Assembly (NCBI GenBank): GCA_027475525.1
Contig: JAMWFC010000032.1
Location: 1,674,001 to 1,738,000 of the forward strand
Length of the DNA: 64,000 nucleotides
DNA from: Macrolepiota albuminosa
Taxonomy: Eukaryota > Basidiomycota > Agaricomycetes > Agaricales > Agaricaceae
Reading direction: 5' to 3'
Shown here: one piece after another, positions 43,801 to 55,734 of the stretch
Position numbering within the stretch: position 1 is the stretch's first letter
How the letters are laid out: every line of letters begins with the position of its first letter
The notes under the pieces: model-generated
The model's database searches: none
What the model saw: the letters and a program-made list of their open reading frames with translations, nothing else
Told to the model about the DNA's origin: nothing
Made by a program: the position numbers and the translations under genes

Positions 43801-44990
43801 TGTTTGAAATGTCGTCAAGTCGCGAGAGGAAGGATGGATTAAGCGCTCGTCATAGCCTACGTACAAATCCAGGGTAGCGCCACATATTCGTCCCGCGAAA
43901 GATTCAGCGACGTGATCGGGAAATGGCGGTACCCCTGAATGACGAATGGTGACTTTGTTTAGCGGTTCTAGGCTGTGAACTATACGTAGCTTCCCGTTTT
44001 TCTTTAGTACGCAGAACCACCTCGAGCGGTAGGCCGAGTTAGAAGGCTCGTATACACCTGCCGCTATCTTGGAGCGAATAATTTGGCAGACTTCCACCTC
44101 GAGCGGTAGGCCGAGTTAGAAGGCTCGTATACACCTGCCGCTATCTTGGAGCGAATAATTTGGCAGACTTTGGCTTCGATGCCCAGGGGTATGGGTCGGT
44201 TATGCTCAGTCCAGGGTACGTGCGGTATGGTTGGGATGACCACTGGTGGAAAAAAGTCAGTTCTAAGTTTACCGCGTTCTGAGTCCTCCCATGCAAAAGC
44301 CTCATTCTGTTTTTGCATGATGTCGACTAGAAGTCAGTTCTAAGTTTACCGCGTTCTGAGTCCTCCCATGCAAAAGCCTCATTCTGTTTTTGCATGATGT
44401 CGACTAGTATGTTCATCTCCTCCGTCGAGAGGAAGCCGGTATCGTGGGCGCTAAGAAATAGCGCCTTTCGTTCTTCTGTAAATTGTCCTGTTGGTTCAAA
44501 GGGTGGTGGATTCGGATCGAGTTTTGGCAGGGTAGCCAAAGGGTCGCCTATTATTTTTCTTTCGATGCAAAATTCCTCGGGTACGGCGCTTGCTACCGGT
44601 TTTGTTTTAAGCGCTACGGGTTTATATTTCTTCTTGACCTGAACCCCTTTGCGCTTAGGGGTACTATTGTTAGCAAACGTATTATAAATAGAGTCATGGG
44701 TTCTAGCGAAACCTGATATCAAAGATTCTTTAGAGTCGGGAGTAGAAACGAAATAAGTGTCTGTTGAAAGGTTTTCAGTAATATCTGACGCAGTGAGGTA
44801 TAAGTAGGATAACGCGTCACTAGTAAGCGACGAAGAAGAATTCAAGATTTCATGGGCTAAAGGGGTATAGGATATAAAGTTTACTTGCCCAGTCCGATGG
44901 TTATAGTCCAAGATAAGCGCTTCATCTCCATGATCCTCATCACTCATCTCCTCGATGGCGCCGGAAAACACTCGCAAGGGTCGTCGCTAA
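40885..44990 (-). CDS. Pol of element B: RT, RNase H, integrase
   Basis: Close homologue of A's pol. RT has SNSAYRSRWFCVLKKNG and the metal box FIDD; RNase H has VILAVDTSYIAVGFFLCQ. The integrase finger runs from HDDLGHRGLYATR to CHLCQIQQ, and its core has IVTDNGAPIVKALTYL and NGIVERPHFDVRQALF. It ends with the RPRYLGPLIVVSRNRGGAYV module. As assembled it is split into several frames by 77-bp duplications 13 to 17; every break coincides with one, so the underlying frame is probably open. It overlaps the end of gag in the -1 frame. An ATG overlaps the gag stop as ATGA. Confidence 0.85.
41729..41882. repeat. 77-bp direct duplication (13)
   Basis: In B's integrase between finger and core. Confidence 0.95.
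42107..42260. repeat. 77-bp direct duplication (14)
   Basis: Just before B's integrase zinc finger. Confidence 0.95.
42682..42835. repeat. 77-bp direct duplication (15)
   Basis: Between B's RNase H and integrase. Confidence 0.95.
44017..44170. repeat. 77-bp direct duplication (16)
   Basis: At the start of B's RT. Confidence 0.95.
44254..44407. repeat. 77-bp direct duplication (17)
   Basis: In the N-terminal part of B's pol. Confidence 0.95.
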
Positions 44991-47381
44991 CGTAAGGTCG
45001 CTTTCTCGGTCCCGGTTTCTGGAATTTCCCCTGTGGAAACGTTGGTACCGTTCTTCTGACGCCCGAGTTAGGGTCGCTAATAGTTAGCGTCGTTTCGTCT
45101 TCAGACGTCGTCTTGACTACTGATCGGGCTAAGACGTTGAAGGGCCTCCCTAATAATAAGTCGTACGCAGGCGACCTAAGAATGTGTATTTGAAGGTAAA
45201 ACGTAAGATCGCCAACAGCGCATGGCACGTTACGAGCCATTCCCAAGGATCGATCAATAGTGCCGTTAGCGCTTTGCATATTAAGAATGATGGTTGGGTC
45301 GTAAATGATGCCAAGCTCGTTAGCGACGTCGGCAGCCATTGAAATAATCTGTGATCTGCTGTCCACTATAGATTCTATCTCGCTTTTTCCATCAACTGTC
45401 AACATAATCGAGCGAATCGCGTGAGAGTCTTGGGCTACAGTGAGGACGGCGGGATTGTCGCTAGATCTTAGCGACTTAAGGTAAGTTTCGACCGGGTCAA
45501 TGGACGTAGCTTCTTTAGGTGGGGCGGCCTCTTCTTTGATTTCCGACGCGACCGTCTCGGTTATGTACGCGAATCCGGGTAGCGCATCGTCGCATTCGTC
45601 CACCGCCGTTACATTGTTAGCTACGTTCCGTCGAGGGGTTACCGCTGTACGCATCTGATTCCTGACGTCTGGCGCCACACTGCATAGCTCCCCTACCGAC
45701 ATCGTGACTTGACTTTTCATAATACGATCGAATACTTGCTTAGATTTTTCTATGTCATAGATTGGTGCCGTTGGTCGGTAGCCTCCTGCTGGCTTGTCTG
45801 GCGCTCCAAAGTTTCAATTGATAGGCGGAGCGTAGTTACCGGCAAGTCCTGAATACGGGTGTAGTGGCGGTTCCGTGCTAGCTGGCGCTTTGGCCGTATC
45901 AGGTGTGTCGTCGTTGATACTGGAATTCGAAGGCTTTGCAGGTGCTGGATCGGTCGTAGCGCCTGAAGGTCTATAGTCTTTCAACGGTTGCTTGCTCTTT
46001 TTAATCTCGACCCCATCGAAAACCTGATTCTTTAGCGACTTTAGCTCCCTTTCCAACGTCTCGGTTGCTTGCTCTTTTTAATCTCGACCCCATCGAAAAC
46101 CTGATTCTTTAGCGACTTTAGCTCCCTTTCCAACGTCTCGATCCTCTCTCTCGTGACAACGTCGGTCGCTCGCTAACAGCGTTAAGCTGGAGTACTTCAT
46201 GGATTAGCGCCTGTTGTGGAGTTGTTTCTGCCTCCGCTGTGGCCGTACTATTGAGATTGCCCGTCGCTAAGTTCCCAGGGTTACGTCGATGCCATTCATC
46301 AATTCGCCCCTGGAAGGTTCGGTGCTCAGGATATAGAGGGATGTTAGCGCCGGAGGGTAGGACTATTTTCCCGTCGGCGCCTCGGCGTGCTCTTCCTTGG
46401 CGCAGGTATTGTTCGAGGATAGCGCAGCGTCCGCGAGTCATCGTATGTCCTGCCTCACCACAGAAGTGACAAGGGCCGGATTGCATATTACCTCGTGGCG
46501 CATTAAGGCTAGTCGAGATTAACGTTTCCAATTTGCTCATAACGTTTGCGACAGCCGTGTTGACTGCGTTTTCCAGGTCCTCCTTCTTGACAAAACCTCC
46601 CTGATTGTTAGTTGCGCTAGGTGCGGGCGCCGCAACAGGTGGCGCCTTTCCTCCGTTATCAGTGCTAGAAGGTCGCTGGAAGGGGATGCCAGTATCCGTG
46701 CCTTTCAGTATCCATTTACCTGCTTCAAAGACGTCTTCTATATCGTAGGGTTCCTCAGGATGGTGGTCGGACTTAAGAATTTCTAAGCGACGAGCTATAC
46801 GAGTCCAAAGTGATGTATATCGTAGGGTTCCTCAGGATGGTGGTCGGACTTAAGAATTTCTAAGCGACGAGCTATACGAGTCCAAAGTGATGTGGAATGC
46901 CTTGTTGAAACAAGCGCCGTTCCTCGTTCCTGTAGAGTTTGCCATTCTGCACTAGCCATCTTGCAATTCGCTGGAAGTCTCGATAATAAGTAGATAGCGT
47001 GCCTAGTGTATAAATGCCCGTTGCGAAGGTATCCTGTACCAGTTTCTGGATTTCAAGGACGGTATAGCGCGTGGATTCCTCAGCGCCAGGGTACAGTTTA
47101 ATGATCGCCTTTTTCCATTCCTCGTAGGTAAACGCCCTTGGCACCGCCTCTCGTGTTAATCCTTGAAACTCATCCAGTCCCGTCCAGGATTCCGCGGTGT
47201 CGTAGGAAACGTATCTGGCGGCGTATTCTTTCATTTGTGTGTTGTCGGTGACTCGGCAGTCGCGTAATAAATATTCCAATTCTCGGAAATACTGTGTTAG
47301 CTCGCGAGGTTTTGTCTCGTCCCATTTTGGCGACGAGAAGTGGTTTCTTGGCGGCATACGCGGTGTGTTTGCCTGCTCCAT
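44944..47381 (-). CDS. Gag-protease of element B
   Basis: From the ATG at 47381 (MEQANTPRMPPRNHFSSPKW), matching A's start. The capsid part has YFRELEYLLRDCRV and ARYVSYDTAESWTGLDEF, and the zinc knuckle is CHFCGEAGHTMTRGRC. The retropepsin reads IVDSRSQIISMAADVANE; the catalytic motif DSGS has become DSRS, a missense change. SPAYDLLLGRPFNVLARSV follows. Duplications 18 and 19 break the frame. A TGA near 45820 stands where A has an Arg codon and fits CGA to TGA. B is therefore less likely to be autonomous than A. Confidence 0.82.
45985..46138. repeat. 77-bp direct duplication (18)
   Basis: In B's gag after the zinc knuckle. Confidence 0.95.
46739..46892. repeat. 77-bp direct duplication (19)
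   Basis: In B's gag before the zinc knuckle. Confidence 0.95.
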
Positions 47382-47752
47382 ACTAGCTGGCGTCGACGTC
47401 GTGGTGGGAATAGTAGTGTTAGTGGTAGTTTTGCTTGGCGTAGTTGTAGTCGGTACTGGCTCGGGTAATTCTGAGTCGCTAGGTTCTGGCGATAATGACC
47501 TAGACAGCTCTTCCAAAGGAGTAAGCGGTGTATGGTTTTCACCTGCTAAGTATTCGAACGGTTGGGAAAATGGAAAGAAGCTTTCAGCCAAGCTATCTGG
47601 AGCGGCTTCAAGCTCCTGATCTAAAGTCTGCCTCGGTAGCGCGCCTGGTAAGTGTGGTGACTCAGTTAAGGTTTGTTCAAACGCGCTCTCCAATAGGAGG
47701 CGGCGCTGTCGCTGGGCTCGAGTTTCCGGCGGAATTCTGCCTCAATAGAACC

Positions 47753-47770
47753 CCTCGCGGTGGGCTCCAA
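47753..47770 (-). promoter_or_regulatory. tRNA primer site of element B
   Basis: Minus strand TTGGAGCCCACCGCGAGG, the same sequence as in A. Confidence 0.7.
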
Positions 47771-47772
47771 AA

Positions 47773-48815
47773 TGATGACGCCAACTGTGGTTGGGTGCGC
47801 TGGACGTATACGCAGTACAACGCCGTCTCCAGCGCCTGGCGTACGGGTTTGTGAGGAGTCCCGGCAGGGTCCCGGTGTGCTCAAGCAGAGGTGATAGGGC
47901 GATGCGCTAGACGATAGCGCCTCGGATGCTACCTAGCAAGTGGTAAGCGTCGTAGTTTAGGGGAAGTTATAGAGAAAGAAACGAATAGCGCAGCGTAGCG
48001 TGCCCGTAGGTGGCACCATAAACGACGAAGACGAGATAGACGAAGCTAGCGCCAAACTTGGTGGCAAAGTCAGGCAACGCTAGCGCGATTTGAACGCTAA
48101 GTGTAACTGGGTGCTCAAGAGGTTACGATTCGTTGTTATATACATGGCAAGTAGCTAGTTTTTATACTATGCGCTACATTATTTCCAAAATAAGTCCATT
48201 GACGGCGCTACCAATTAGCGCCTCTCTTTGTGACTGTAGCTAACGGCCACCTGTCAACGGCGACCTGCAGCGCATGGGTGACGGCGACCAACGGCGACTC
48301 TAAAACTACTTAGAAGTGGTACGAGTTTGCTCACTTTTTGATGTAATTTAATTGGCCATGCCATCCCGGGGTATGGTCGGGGAATCCTCGACAGACGCCG
48401 TGAGCGCTAATTCCGGTGCTAAACATTGTACCATATTTTGATAGATTTAAATGTCGGGTCTGCGTGTATCCTGTCTCATCGTCATTGATTCTTTTAGACT
48501 TCTGATTGAGGTGCCTCGGTGATTGACAGCGCCAATTGCTAACTCCTTCCAGTACTGATCGGGGTTTGGTCAGAGTCCCCTCCCGCCGTTATGCTAGCGC
48601 TATGAGTCCTGAGTCTTCTTGGTCTTCAAAGTAACTGAGTGGAGTGCGCTGAGGGGCTGATGCTGGTGATTGAGATGAATGGATAAGTCTTGCCATAGAG
48701 CGCCCGCACTAGGGCTGCTCTGTACCCAAGGCTGGTCGCTAGAGCCTTTAGTGTGTCAAGTGTTGGTCGGCCTATAATGTCCCTTGATGCGCTCAGTCCG
48801 AGTAGAAGCCTATCA
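47773..48815 (-). repeat. 5' LTR of element B
   Basis: 1043 bp. It carries five changes against the left LTR, three CG to CA and two CG to TG. Confidence 0.92.
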
Positions 48816-51423
48816 CCGGCGGGTGCGGAGGTGTCGTCGATCTAACCATACCTTTGTCCCGGGGGTCCAGTCAGGGGTGTCTTCCCGTTTCTGGTTGGTG
48901 TGTTTCACGTAGGCCCGGTTCGCGGTGTCGATCTCTTCCCGGAGAAATTTATGAAGGGATTGGAGATCCTGGGTGACCTCGTGGGCGGCGTGCGACGGGA
49001 TGTCCTGGAGCGAGAGTGTCAGTCGAGGGTGGTATCCCTTGTTGGCAAAGAAAGGGGATACCCCGGTGGCAGAGTGCGGCGTGTTGTTGTAGGTGAACTC
49101 GGCCAGGGGGAGCTCGGCGCGCCAGTCGTCCTGCAAGTAGTTGACGTACAGTCAGAGGTACTGCTCGAGAGACTGGTTGACCCTTTCGGTTTGGCTGTCG
49201 GTTTCTGGGTGGTAGGCAGTAGAGAGGTTAGTCTTTACTTCAAGTGCCTTACACAGGGAAGTCCAAAACTTGGACACGAAGAGAGGGCCACGGTCGGAGA
49301 CGATGTCGTCCAAGAGTCCATGTTTGGCGAAGACGTGCTCGAGGAACAGCCGGGCGAAGTCCGGGGCGGTGTCCGTGGTGTGGCAGGGTAGGAAGATGCC
49401 CTGTTTGGTTAGCCTACACACAACGACGAGAATGGCATCGAACCCTTCAGATTCCGGGAGTTCGACGATGTAGTCCAGGGATATGGAGGACCAGGGGCGT
49501 CGTCTGACTGGCAGGGGTTTCAGGAGTCCGTATGGTTGGTGTCGGGGGACCTTGGCCCGGAGGCAGGGTTCACATGATCGAATGTAGCGGGTCACGTCCT
49601 TCTTCAACCCTGGCCAAAAGTAAGTCTGGGAGATCAGCTGGAGAGTCTTACAAATTCCAGGGTGTCTCCGGAGCTTGTGATCGTGGTGTTGACGGAGGAC
49701 GTCGTAGCGGAGTCGGGCGTGATCCGGGACGTAGATGCGGCCGTCCCGGAGGAGGAGTTTTTCATCGGGGGACAAGGAGAAGGCGGGGTCCCGGTCGGTT
49801 CCGTCGGAAGAGTTTCGGGGGTCGTGATCGGTGAAGTACTTGTCTCGGGGAGCGCGGCGGATCTGGTTCAGGGTTCCTTTGTTGTTTAAGATCAGTACGG
49901 CATTCAGATGTTCGGGAGGGATCACCACGCGATGATTGAACGCATTGCGTTCCGCCTCGAACGACTTCTTGGGGTAGACATCCGGACGACGGGTGAGGGC
50001 ATCGGGTTTAGCTCCGAGTCGTCCCAGGCGGTACTGGATCGTGAAGTCGTATTCTGAGAGGACCTCGGACCATCGGGCCTGCCGTCGACTAAGCTGCTTG
50101 GTCGTGGTGAAGTACTGCAGGTTGTTGTGATCCGAGTAGACCTGAATCCGGTGCCTGGCTCCCTCGAGATAGGCTCGCCATTGCTTGAAGGCTTTGACGA
50201 TGGCGAGGAGCTCCTTGTCGTAGATGTCGTAGTTGAGCTCGGCGTCGATCATGGACCGGGTGTAGAAGGCAACTGGCCGGGGCTCCCCTCCGTCAGGTTC
50301 CATCTGCGAGAGGATCCCGGCGATGGCATAGTCGGAGGCGTTGCATTCCAGGATAATTGGGAGGGTCGGGTCGTAGTGCCGGAGTACGGAGGCGCTCGTG
50401 AAAGCCTCCTTGAGCAGGTTAAAGACACTCTGGCACTTACTGTTCCAGTTCCAGGCGACGTCCTTGCGCGTGAGCCGGTTGAGGGGTTTTGTGATACTGG
50501 AGTAGTTATCTATGAACCTCTGGTAGAAGTTAGCGAAACCCAGGAAAGATTGTACTTCCTTGACGTTCCGGGGCTGCGGCCAGTTGACGATGGCCTCGAC
50601 CTTGTGGGGGTCCATGCGAACGCCGTTCGGGGATACAATGACGCCAAGATACTCAACCTCTTCCATATGGAATGAACACTTCTCAGGCTTGGCGTGGAGG
50701 TTGTGCTCCCGGAGGCGTTCGAGGACTTGCCGGACATGCTTCTGGTGATCCTCCGGTGAGTCGGAATAAATGAGGATGTCGTCCAGGTAGACGATCATGA
50801 AGACATCGCTCATGTCGTGGAAGATGTCGTTCATGAAGTATTGGAATGTGGCGGGGGAGTTAGTCATTCCGAAAGGCATCACAAGGTACTCAAACAGACC
50901 ATATCGTTCATGAAGTATTGGAACGTGGCGGGGGAGTTAGTCATTCCGAAAGGCATCACAAGGTACTCAAACAGACCATACCACGTGCAGAACGCGGTTT
51001 TCCACTCATGTCCCGGGGCGATGCGGACGTTGTTGTAACTGGAGCGGAGGTCGATCTTTGTGTAAACCTTGGCACTGCGGAGTTGATCGACCAGATCGCC
51101 AATGAGCGGGAGCGGGTAGCGGTTCTTCTTGGTGATCTTATTGAGTCCTCGATAGTCGACGCAGAGTCGGAGCGAGCCGTCCTTCTTCTTGGCGAATAGA
51201 ACCGGGGCTCCGGCGGCGGAGGCGGAGGGTCGAGCATTTCGTCGAGGTAATCCTTGAGGGCCCGGAGTTCGACCTCCGACATGTTGTATACCTTGCCGAA
51301 AGGGGGGTTGGCTCCTTCCTCGAGGTCGATGGTGTGATCATAGGGGCGGTGAGGGGGGATCTCCTTGGCGTCTCCTTCGGAGAATACGTCAGCGAACTCG
51401 TGATACTCTGGGGGAACTACTTC
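48816..51423 (-). pseudogene. Pol of chromovirus C: RT, RNase H, integrase
   Basis: Sushi-type pol. RT starts [15 protein letters not shown] and [18 protein letters not shown] 19-bp deletion near 51228 (D keeps these bases) breaks the frame. The metal box MIVYLDDILIYS is intact. RNase H follows (LPIILECNASDYAIAGIL, YDIYDKELLAIVKAFKQW). The integrase has an HHCC finger (HHDHKLRRHPGICKTLQ to CEPCLRAKVP), and its core has IVSDRGPLFVSKFW and HPETDSQTERVNQSLEQYL. A TGA at 49152 replaces the Trp codon seen in D. Duplication 20 adds another break. The element is probably dead but fairly young. Confidence 0.85.
50827..50980. repeat. 77-bp direct duplication (20)
   Basis: In C's RT before the metal box. 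Confidence 0.95.
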
Positions 51424-53009
51424 TCAGAGGATTTGCTCCTTGGTTTTCTTTTCCGGGGGAATAGCGTCTCCTCGTAGATGTTCTTCCGGGAGAGAAGGCG
51501 AGGTGTGCAGCTGAAACGTGGGAGTTCCATCCCTCATGAGGTGGGCGAAGGGGGTGGCCCCAATGATCCTAATGTCGAGTGCGCTCGGGTCGATCGGGTT
51601 CACGGAATCATCAGCCAGAGCGAGTGTGACGCGTGTCTGAGACCGGCAGGGGTAGTTCGGCCCCTTGTACTTGTTCTGAGGAATGTTTGGGGGTCGATCG
51701 GGGGCCTTGCGGTCTCGGATGGGCGGGGGTGGTGCATGCGTGGGGGGCGCGGCAGTCGTCCCGGGGGTGTCGGGCGTCGGGTCGCTTCCTAGAGCCCGGA
51801 GGTGCACGGCGGTCGAGGGGTGGTCTTCGGGTCCCGGGAAGGTCATGGTGAGCGTCCTCCAATCGATGTCGGGGTTCGTGTCGCGCAGCCAGGGTAGTCC
51901 CAGCACCATCGGGGTCGATTCGTGAAGTCGCGTGACCAGGAAGTCGGAGGTGAACTCGTAGTTGTTGTCCAGGGTCACGCGTCCCAAGTGAGACCTCTGG
52001 ATGGGGCCGGAGGAGGAGGGGGTGCCGTCGAGGCGTTGCAGGCGGAGGGGCTGGTCGAGGGAGTCGTGGGGGAGGTCGAGAGCGTCGCTGATGAAAACTC
52101 CGGTGGCTCCGCTGTCGATGAGGGCCGATATCGGTCCTGGGGCGCCGTCCAGCCTGGCATTGATGACGAAGGATCGGGATGAACAGGACTGGAGTCTGGG
52201 GGGTAGTGGAGGCCCGTCCTTTGGGGTAGGGTCCGGAGAGTGGGGGATGTCGAAGGGGAGTTGCTGGTCGTCGGGTGTCGGGTCCCGGGTCAGGCAAAGG
52301 GTAAGATGTCGCCAATCAATGCGGGGATTGGTGTCTCGGAGCCACAGGAGCCCTAGGACCAGGGGTGCGGAAGGGTGAAGTTTGGTTATCAACATCCGGA
52401 GGGTGTGAGTCTGTCCGTTGGCAAAGGTAACGGGCATACGCACGAAATGAGTGATGTCCCCTGCCGTAGAGGCGTCTCCGTCGAAGAGGCAGAGCCGTAC
52501 CGGGACCGGGAGTCGCTGGGCGGGTTCCGGGGCAAGGGTAGACCATGCTTCTCTCCGTCGAAGAGGCAGAGCCGTACCGGGACCGGGAGTCGCTGGGCGG
52601 GTTCCGGGGCAAGGGTAGACCATGCTTCATCGATGAAGTTGTCGGTGGCGCCACTGTCGACGAGGGTGTTGAGGGGAGTTCCGGAGGGGGTGAGGCGGGT
52701 TTTGAGGAGGAGGGAGTGCGAGTGGCGCCACTGTCGACGAGGGTGTTGAGGGGAGTTCCGGGGGGGTGAGGCGGGTTTTGAGGAGGAGGGAGTGCGAGAG
52801 TGGGAGGGTAGGTAAGCCGTGAGGGTGTCCTGTATGAGTGCCGTAGAGCGAAGATGTGAGACCGGGGCGGAGAAGACGTCGGGGTCGATTCCACAATTTA
52901 GGGCGTCTTCTGGGTCTAAATCGCCGGGTCGTTTTCCGAATACTCGTAGGTGGCGTCCTTCCCTTCGAAGGTCCAGGTGGCACGTCCCATGACCTGTTGT
53001 TTGGGGCAC
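51424..53009 (-). CDS. Protease region of chromovirus C with two retropepsin-like domains
   Basis: Frame -1 to gag, overlapping its end by about 90 nt. The first protease-like unit has TLVDSGATDNFIDEAWSTL, then FANGQTHTLRMLITKLH and APLVLGLLWLRDTNPRIDW. The second has SALIDSGATGVFISDALDL, then NNYEFTSDFLVTRLHEST and MVLGLPWLRDTNPDIDW. Both keep the D-S-G-A catalytic motif and the same LGL-x-WLRDTNPxIDW end. Retroviral-type proteases are normally encoded once and act as homodimers; two units could make a built-in dimer. The frame ends in TGA at 51424 directly before RT, where an Arg codon is likely. Duplications 21 and 22 disturb the N-terminal part. Confidence 0.75.
52475..52628. repeat. 77-bp direct duplication (21)
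   Basis: In the first protease-like unit of C. Confidence 0.95.
52645..52798. repeat. 77-bp direct duplication (22)
   Basis: Around the first catalytic motif of C's protease; the two copies differ by a small change in a G run. Confidence 0.88.
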
Positions 53010-55701
53010 TTGGAGATGAAATGGTCTTTCTCACCACAGAGTATGCAGACATCCTCCCTTCTCCGTCGTTTCTGCACATCCGTCAGGACTTCGATCCAGG
53101 GTCGTCCCTTCTTTTGAAGCCGGTTGGCCCGGAGGGCCTCCTCGTCCCGTTCGTCGTCGAGGTCGAAGTCTTTGGGGTTTTCCGGGGATTCCTCAGGGCT
53201 TGGCGCGTCGCCTGGGTTGTGGGCGGCCACGGCGGCGTTGAGTTGGGCCTGGGGGTGGGCGCCGCTGCCGGGGTTAGCATTGGGCGGGCCGCGACTCACC
53301 AGGGGTCGGCCGCCAGGGAACGCGGGGGGACCAGGGTTTCGACCTTGGGGGTTGGGGGCTTCGCCGGAGGGCCAAGGGGGTCCTCCTCTAGGGTTCCAGG
53401 GGGGTCGGGAATTCGAATACTCGCTGCGGTCTTCCCAGTAGCGTTGGTCAATCTGCATGACGAGGGCCTTGTATCCGTCGTAGGAGGGTTGTTTTGGGGC
53501 GAGTCGGAGGACGTCCTTGATGCGTTGTGGCAGGGCGCGGCGGAGGGCGTACCGGAGGGCGCTGTAGTTCCAACCTGTTTCGTAAGCTTCCTTCTCAAAA
53601 CGTACGATAAAGGTGGTGAAACGTTCTTCCAAGTGCATCCGGAGGTTGAAGAAGTTGTCCTCGGCCTCAGCCACGGTGTCGTAGATTCCGAACTTCCCAG
53701 AAAACTCGTCGACGAAGGCTTGCCAGCGAGCGAGGGCCGGGTTGTTGGGGTCGAACTGGATGAGGGCCGTGTAGTGATCGAAGGCGATCCCCTGGAGGTA
53801 CGATGCGGCAAAGGCCACCCGGGAGCTGTCAACCTGAAACGTGAGCGGCTTTGCCTGAAATGTATTGAGACACTGAGTGAGGAAGGTACGCCATTTTCGG
53901 GGGTCTCGGCCCGTGAAAGCGTCGGGTTTTTGAATGTCCAGTCGCCCTTCGTGGGCGAGGGCGTCATGAGCGTCGTCCGGTCCGGCAGCGTTGCTGGGAG
54001 GGAGGCCAGCATTGTAATAGTAGTAGTAGTGATTACCCCCCTCTCCTTGAGGAGGAAAAGCACCAAGGGCGGGACCCCACCCGCCGGGAGGTCCTCCTCC
54101 GGGTGGCTCACCTGGGGGTCCACGCCCGGGAGGCCCGTTGTCCCAAGGGGGTTCGTTCCTGCCAGGAGGGGGCCCGGGTCTCCACGCAGGGAGTGGCGGA
54201 GGTGGAGGGCCTGGGGGTCGTCCTCGAGGTTCGGCTGGGGGTGGCGTAGGTGGTCGGGAAGGGTTCGGCGGTGTCGGGTCGGGCGGAGGGGGGTCGGGTG
54301 CTGGGTTGCGCGGGGGACGTTCAACCCGGGGGGGTCGTGCTTGCGTCGGGGGTCGCGGGGGGTTTCGTAGGTCGAAGTGGGGTGGCGGATCGCGGTGGAA
54401 GTTGTGTTCCGGAGGGGCCGGGGCTGAGGGAGGGGGCAGTACTGGGATGGGCGTGGGGGCAGGACACGGTTCGTTGTTGCCATGCGTGAGCTCGTCGATG
54501 TAGCACAGCGTGTCGTCCATGCTAGGGGTGTCCGTGCAGGGTCTGCCGGGGTTTGCCGGGGCCAGGGGTCGGGCGTTGTCCATTCGCGGGAGCGGTTCCA
54601 GGGGTCTCTGGGGCTCTCCCCAGGTCTCGAAGGTACTAGGAACGGAGTTAGCCCTGCGGCGAGTTGACAAGCCTACCGTGCGGGCAGCGGGTTGATCGAA
54701 GAGGCCTCCAGTCGGGTTGAGGGACCGTAATATGGCTGAGGCGTTCTGCCGTTCTTCCCGTTGTCGTTGCTCCGGAGTGGGGACCGTGGGGGCTGCCGGG
54801 ACTGCTGGGGCCGGTTCCGGGGGTTCCCGTCGAATGTGAATCGAGCGACCTGGGTCCGCGGGGTCGTTGAGGGGCCGAGGGGAGGGGGACGCGTGGACTT
54901 CGTCGAGCAGTTGCTGTAATTCTTCCCGGAGGATCGTATTGCGCCTATACTTTACCATAGTTTGCTCCGGGAGTTCTCCTCGCGTGAGGCGGTCCCTGAA
55001 TTTGACCAAGCAATGAGCCCATTCCTCCGGAGTGCCTTCGAAGTCGTCGTGCCTGAATTCCGTGAGCAGCGCCCTTGTCCGTTGAGCGAAGTCCTCCATT
55101 CCTCCGGAGTGCCTTCGAAGTCGTCGTGCCTGAATTCCGTGAGCAGCGCCCTTGTCCGTTGAGCGAAGTCCTCCGGCGTAATTCTGAGGGAGCGGAGTAC
55201 TTCGTCCCGTTGCTGTTCATACTCCTCGAGGCGTCGTCGTCCCATTGGCAAGGGAGGGGTTCGAGCGGGTGGAGCGGCGGCCAGGTAGTGACGAGGGGGG
55301 TAGTCGGGATAGGGGAGTCCTCGGGGTTCTCGGAGTTGGGGGACGGGGCGCTGGTAGCCGTAGTAGGGGGTGGGTGCAAAGGGGCCCTCGCTGGGGGGGA
55401 TCGGGCGAGGTCCACTGGGTACTGGTGGGGTCTCCGGCAGGCCCCCGGGGATGCTCTGGTACGAGGGGACCTCCACGGGTCGTGCCATGGCTAAGTTGGG
55501 CAGAGGAGCCCAGCTGGCTGAGGGCCCCAGATCGTAGAGGGATGGGTTGGGGGCCCAATGGCGGTGAAGGTACGGGGGTTCGTACGGAAGGGGTGGATAG
55601 ACAGGGCGGGGGGTCTGCGCGGAGTAATGCTCGGGTACCGGGCGCCCGTAGGGGTCGGTCTGGTAGCCCGTGGGGTAGTAGGTGTGAGTATACGTAGCCA
55701 T
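52916..55701 (-). CDS. Gag of chromovirus C
   Basis: Starts MATYTHTYYPTGYQTDPYG at the ATG at 55701, 21 bases after the primer site. A Pro/Gly-rich region of several hundred residues leads to the capsid core (RKWRTFLTQCLNTFQAKPL, then AASYLQGIAFDHYTALIQF, then MHLEERFTTFIVRFEKEAYE). The zinc knuckle C-x2-C-x4-H-x4-C lies near the end (CILCGEKDHFISKCPKQ). The stop is at 52916. Duplication 23 at 55019 breaks the frame near the N-terminus; without it the frame is open. Gag packages the RNA and forms the particle. Confidence 0.85.
55019..55172. repeat. 77-bp direct duplication (23)
   Basis: In the N-terminal part of C's gag. Confidence 0.95.
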
Positions 55702-55721
55702 CAAGAACGGTGTAAGGAGGG

Positions 55722-55733
55722 AGTCTTGATATT
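55722..55733 (-). promoter_or_regulatory. Self-type primer site of chromovirus C
   Basis: Minus strand AATATCAAGACT, one base after the 5' LTR. It does not begin TGG and is complementary to the LTR segment at 20613-20624. Confidence 0.7.
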
Positions 55734-55734
55734 A

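Larger units (their letters stand above)
34420..48815 (-). mobile_element. Ty3-type element B
   Basis: 14,396 bp as assembled, with 1043-bp LTRs (34420-35462 and 47773-48815) and the duplication CCGG (34416-34419 and 48816-48819). I found five LTR differences, all CpG transitions. It is a relative of A: same LTR ends, polypurine tract, primer site, gag-pol layout and antisense main gene. B is larger because it has two extra antisense ORFs and about fifteen 77-bp duplications. Confidence 0.92.

Noticed and set aside
35526..46892. Functional tandem duplications in element B
   Set aside because: All share the 77-bp period whatever their sequence, and several occur in C and a host gene too, so an assembly cause is far likelier.
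53124..54503. Gly- and Pro-rich ORFs on both strands over C's gag
   Set aside because: Low-complexity products of a GC-rich region; only the minus frame with capsid core and zinc knuckle is supported.
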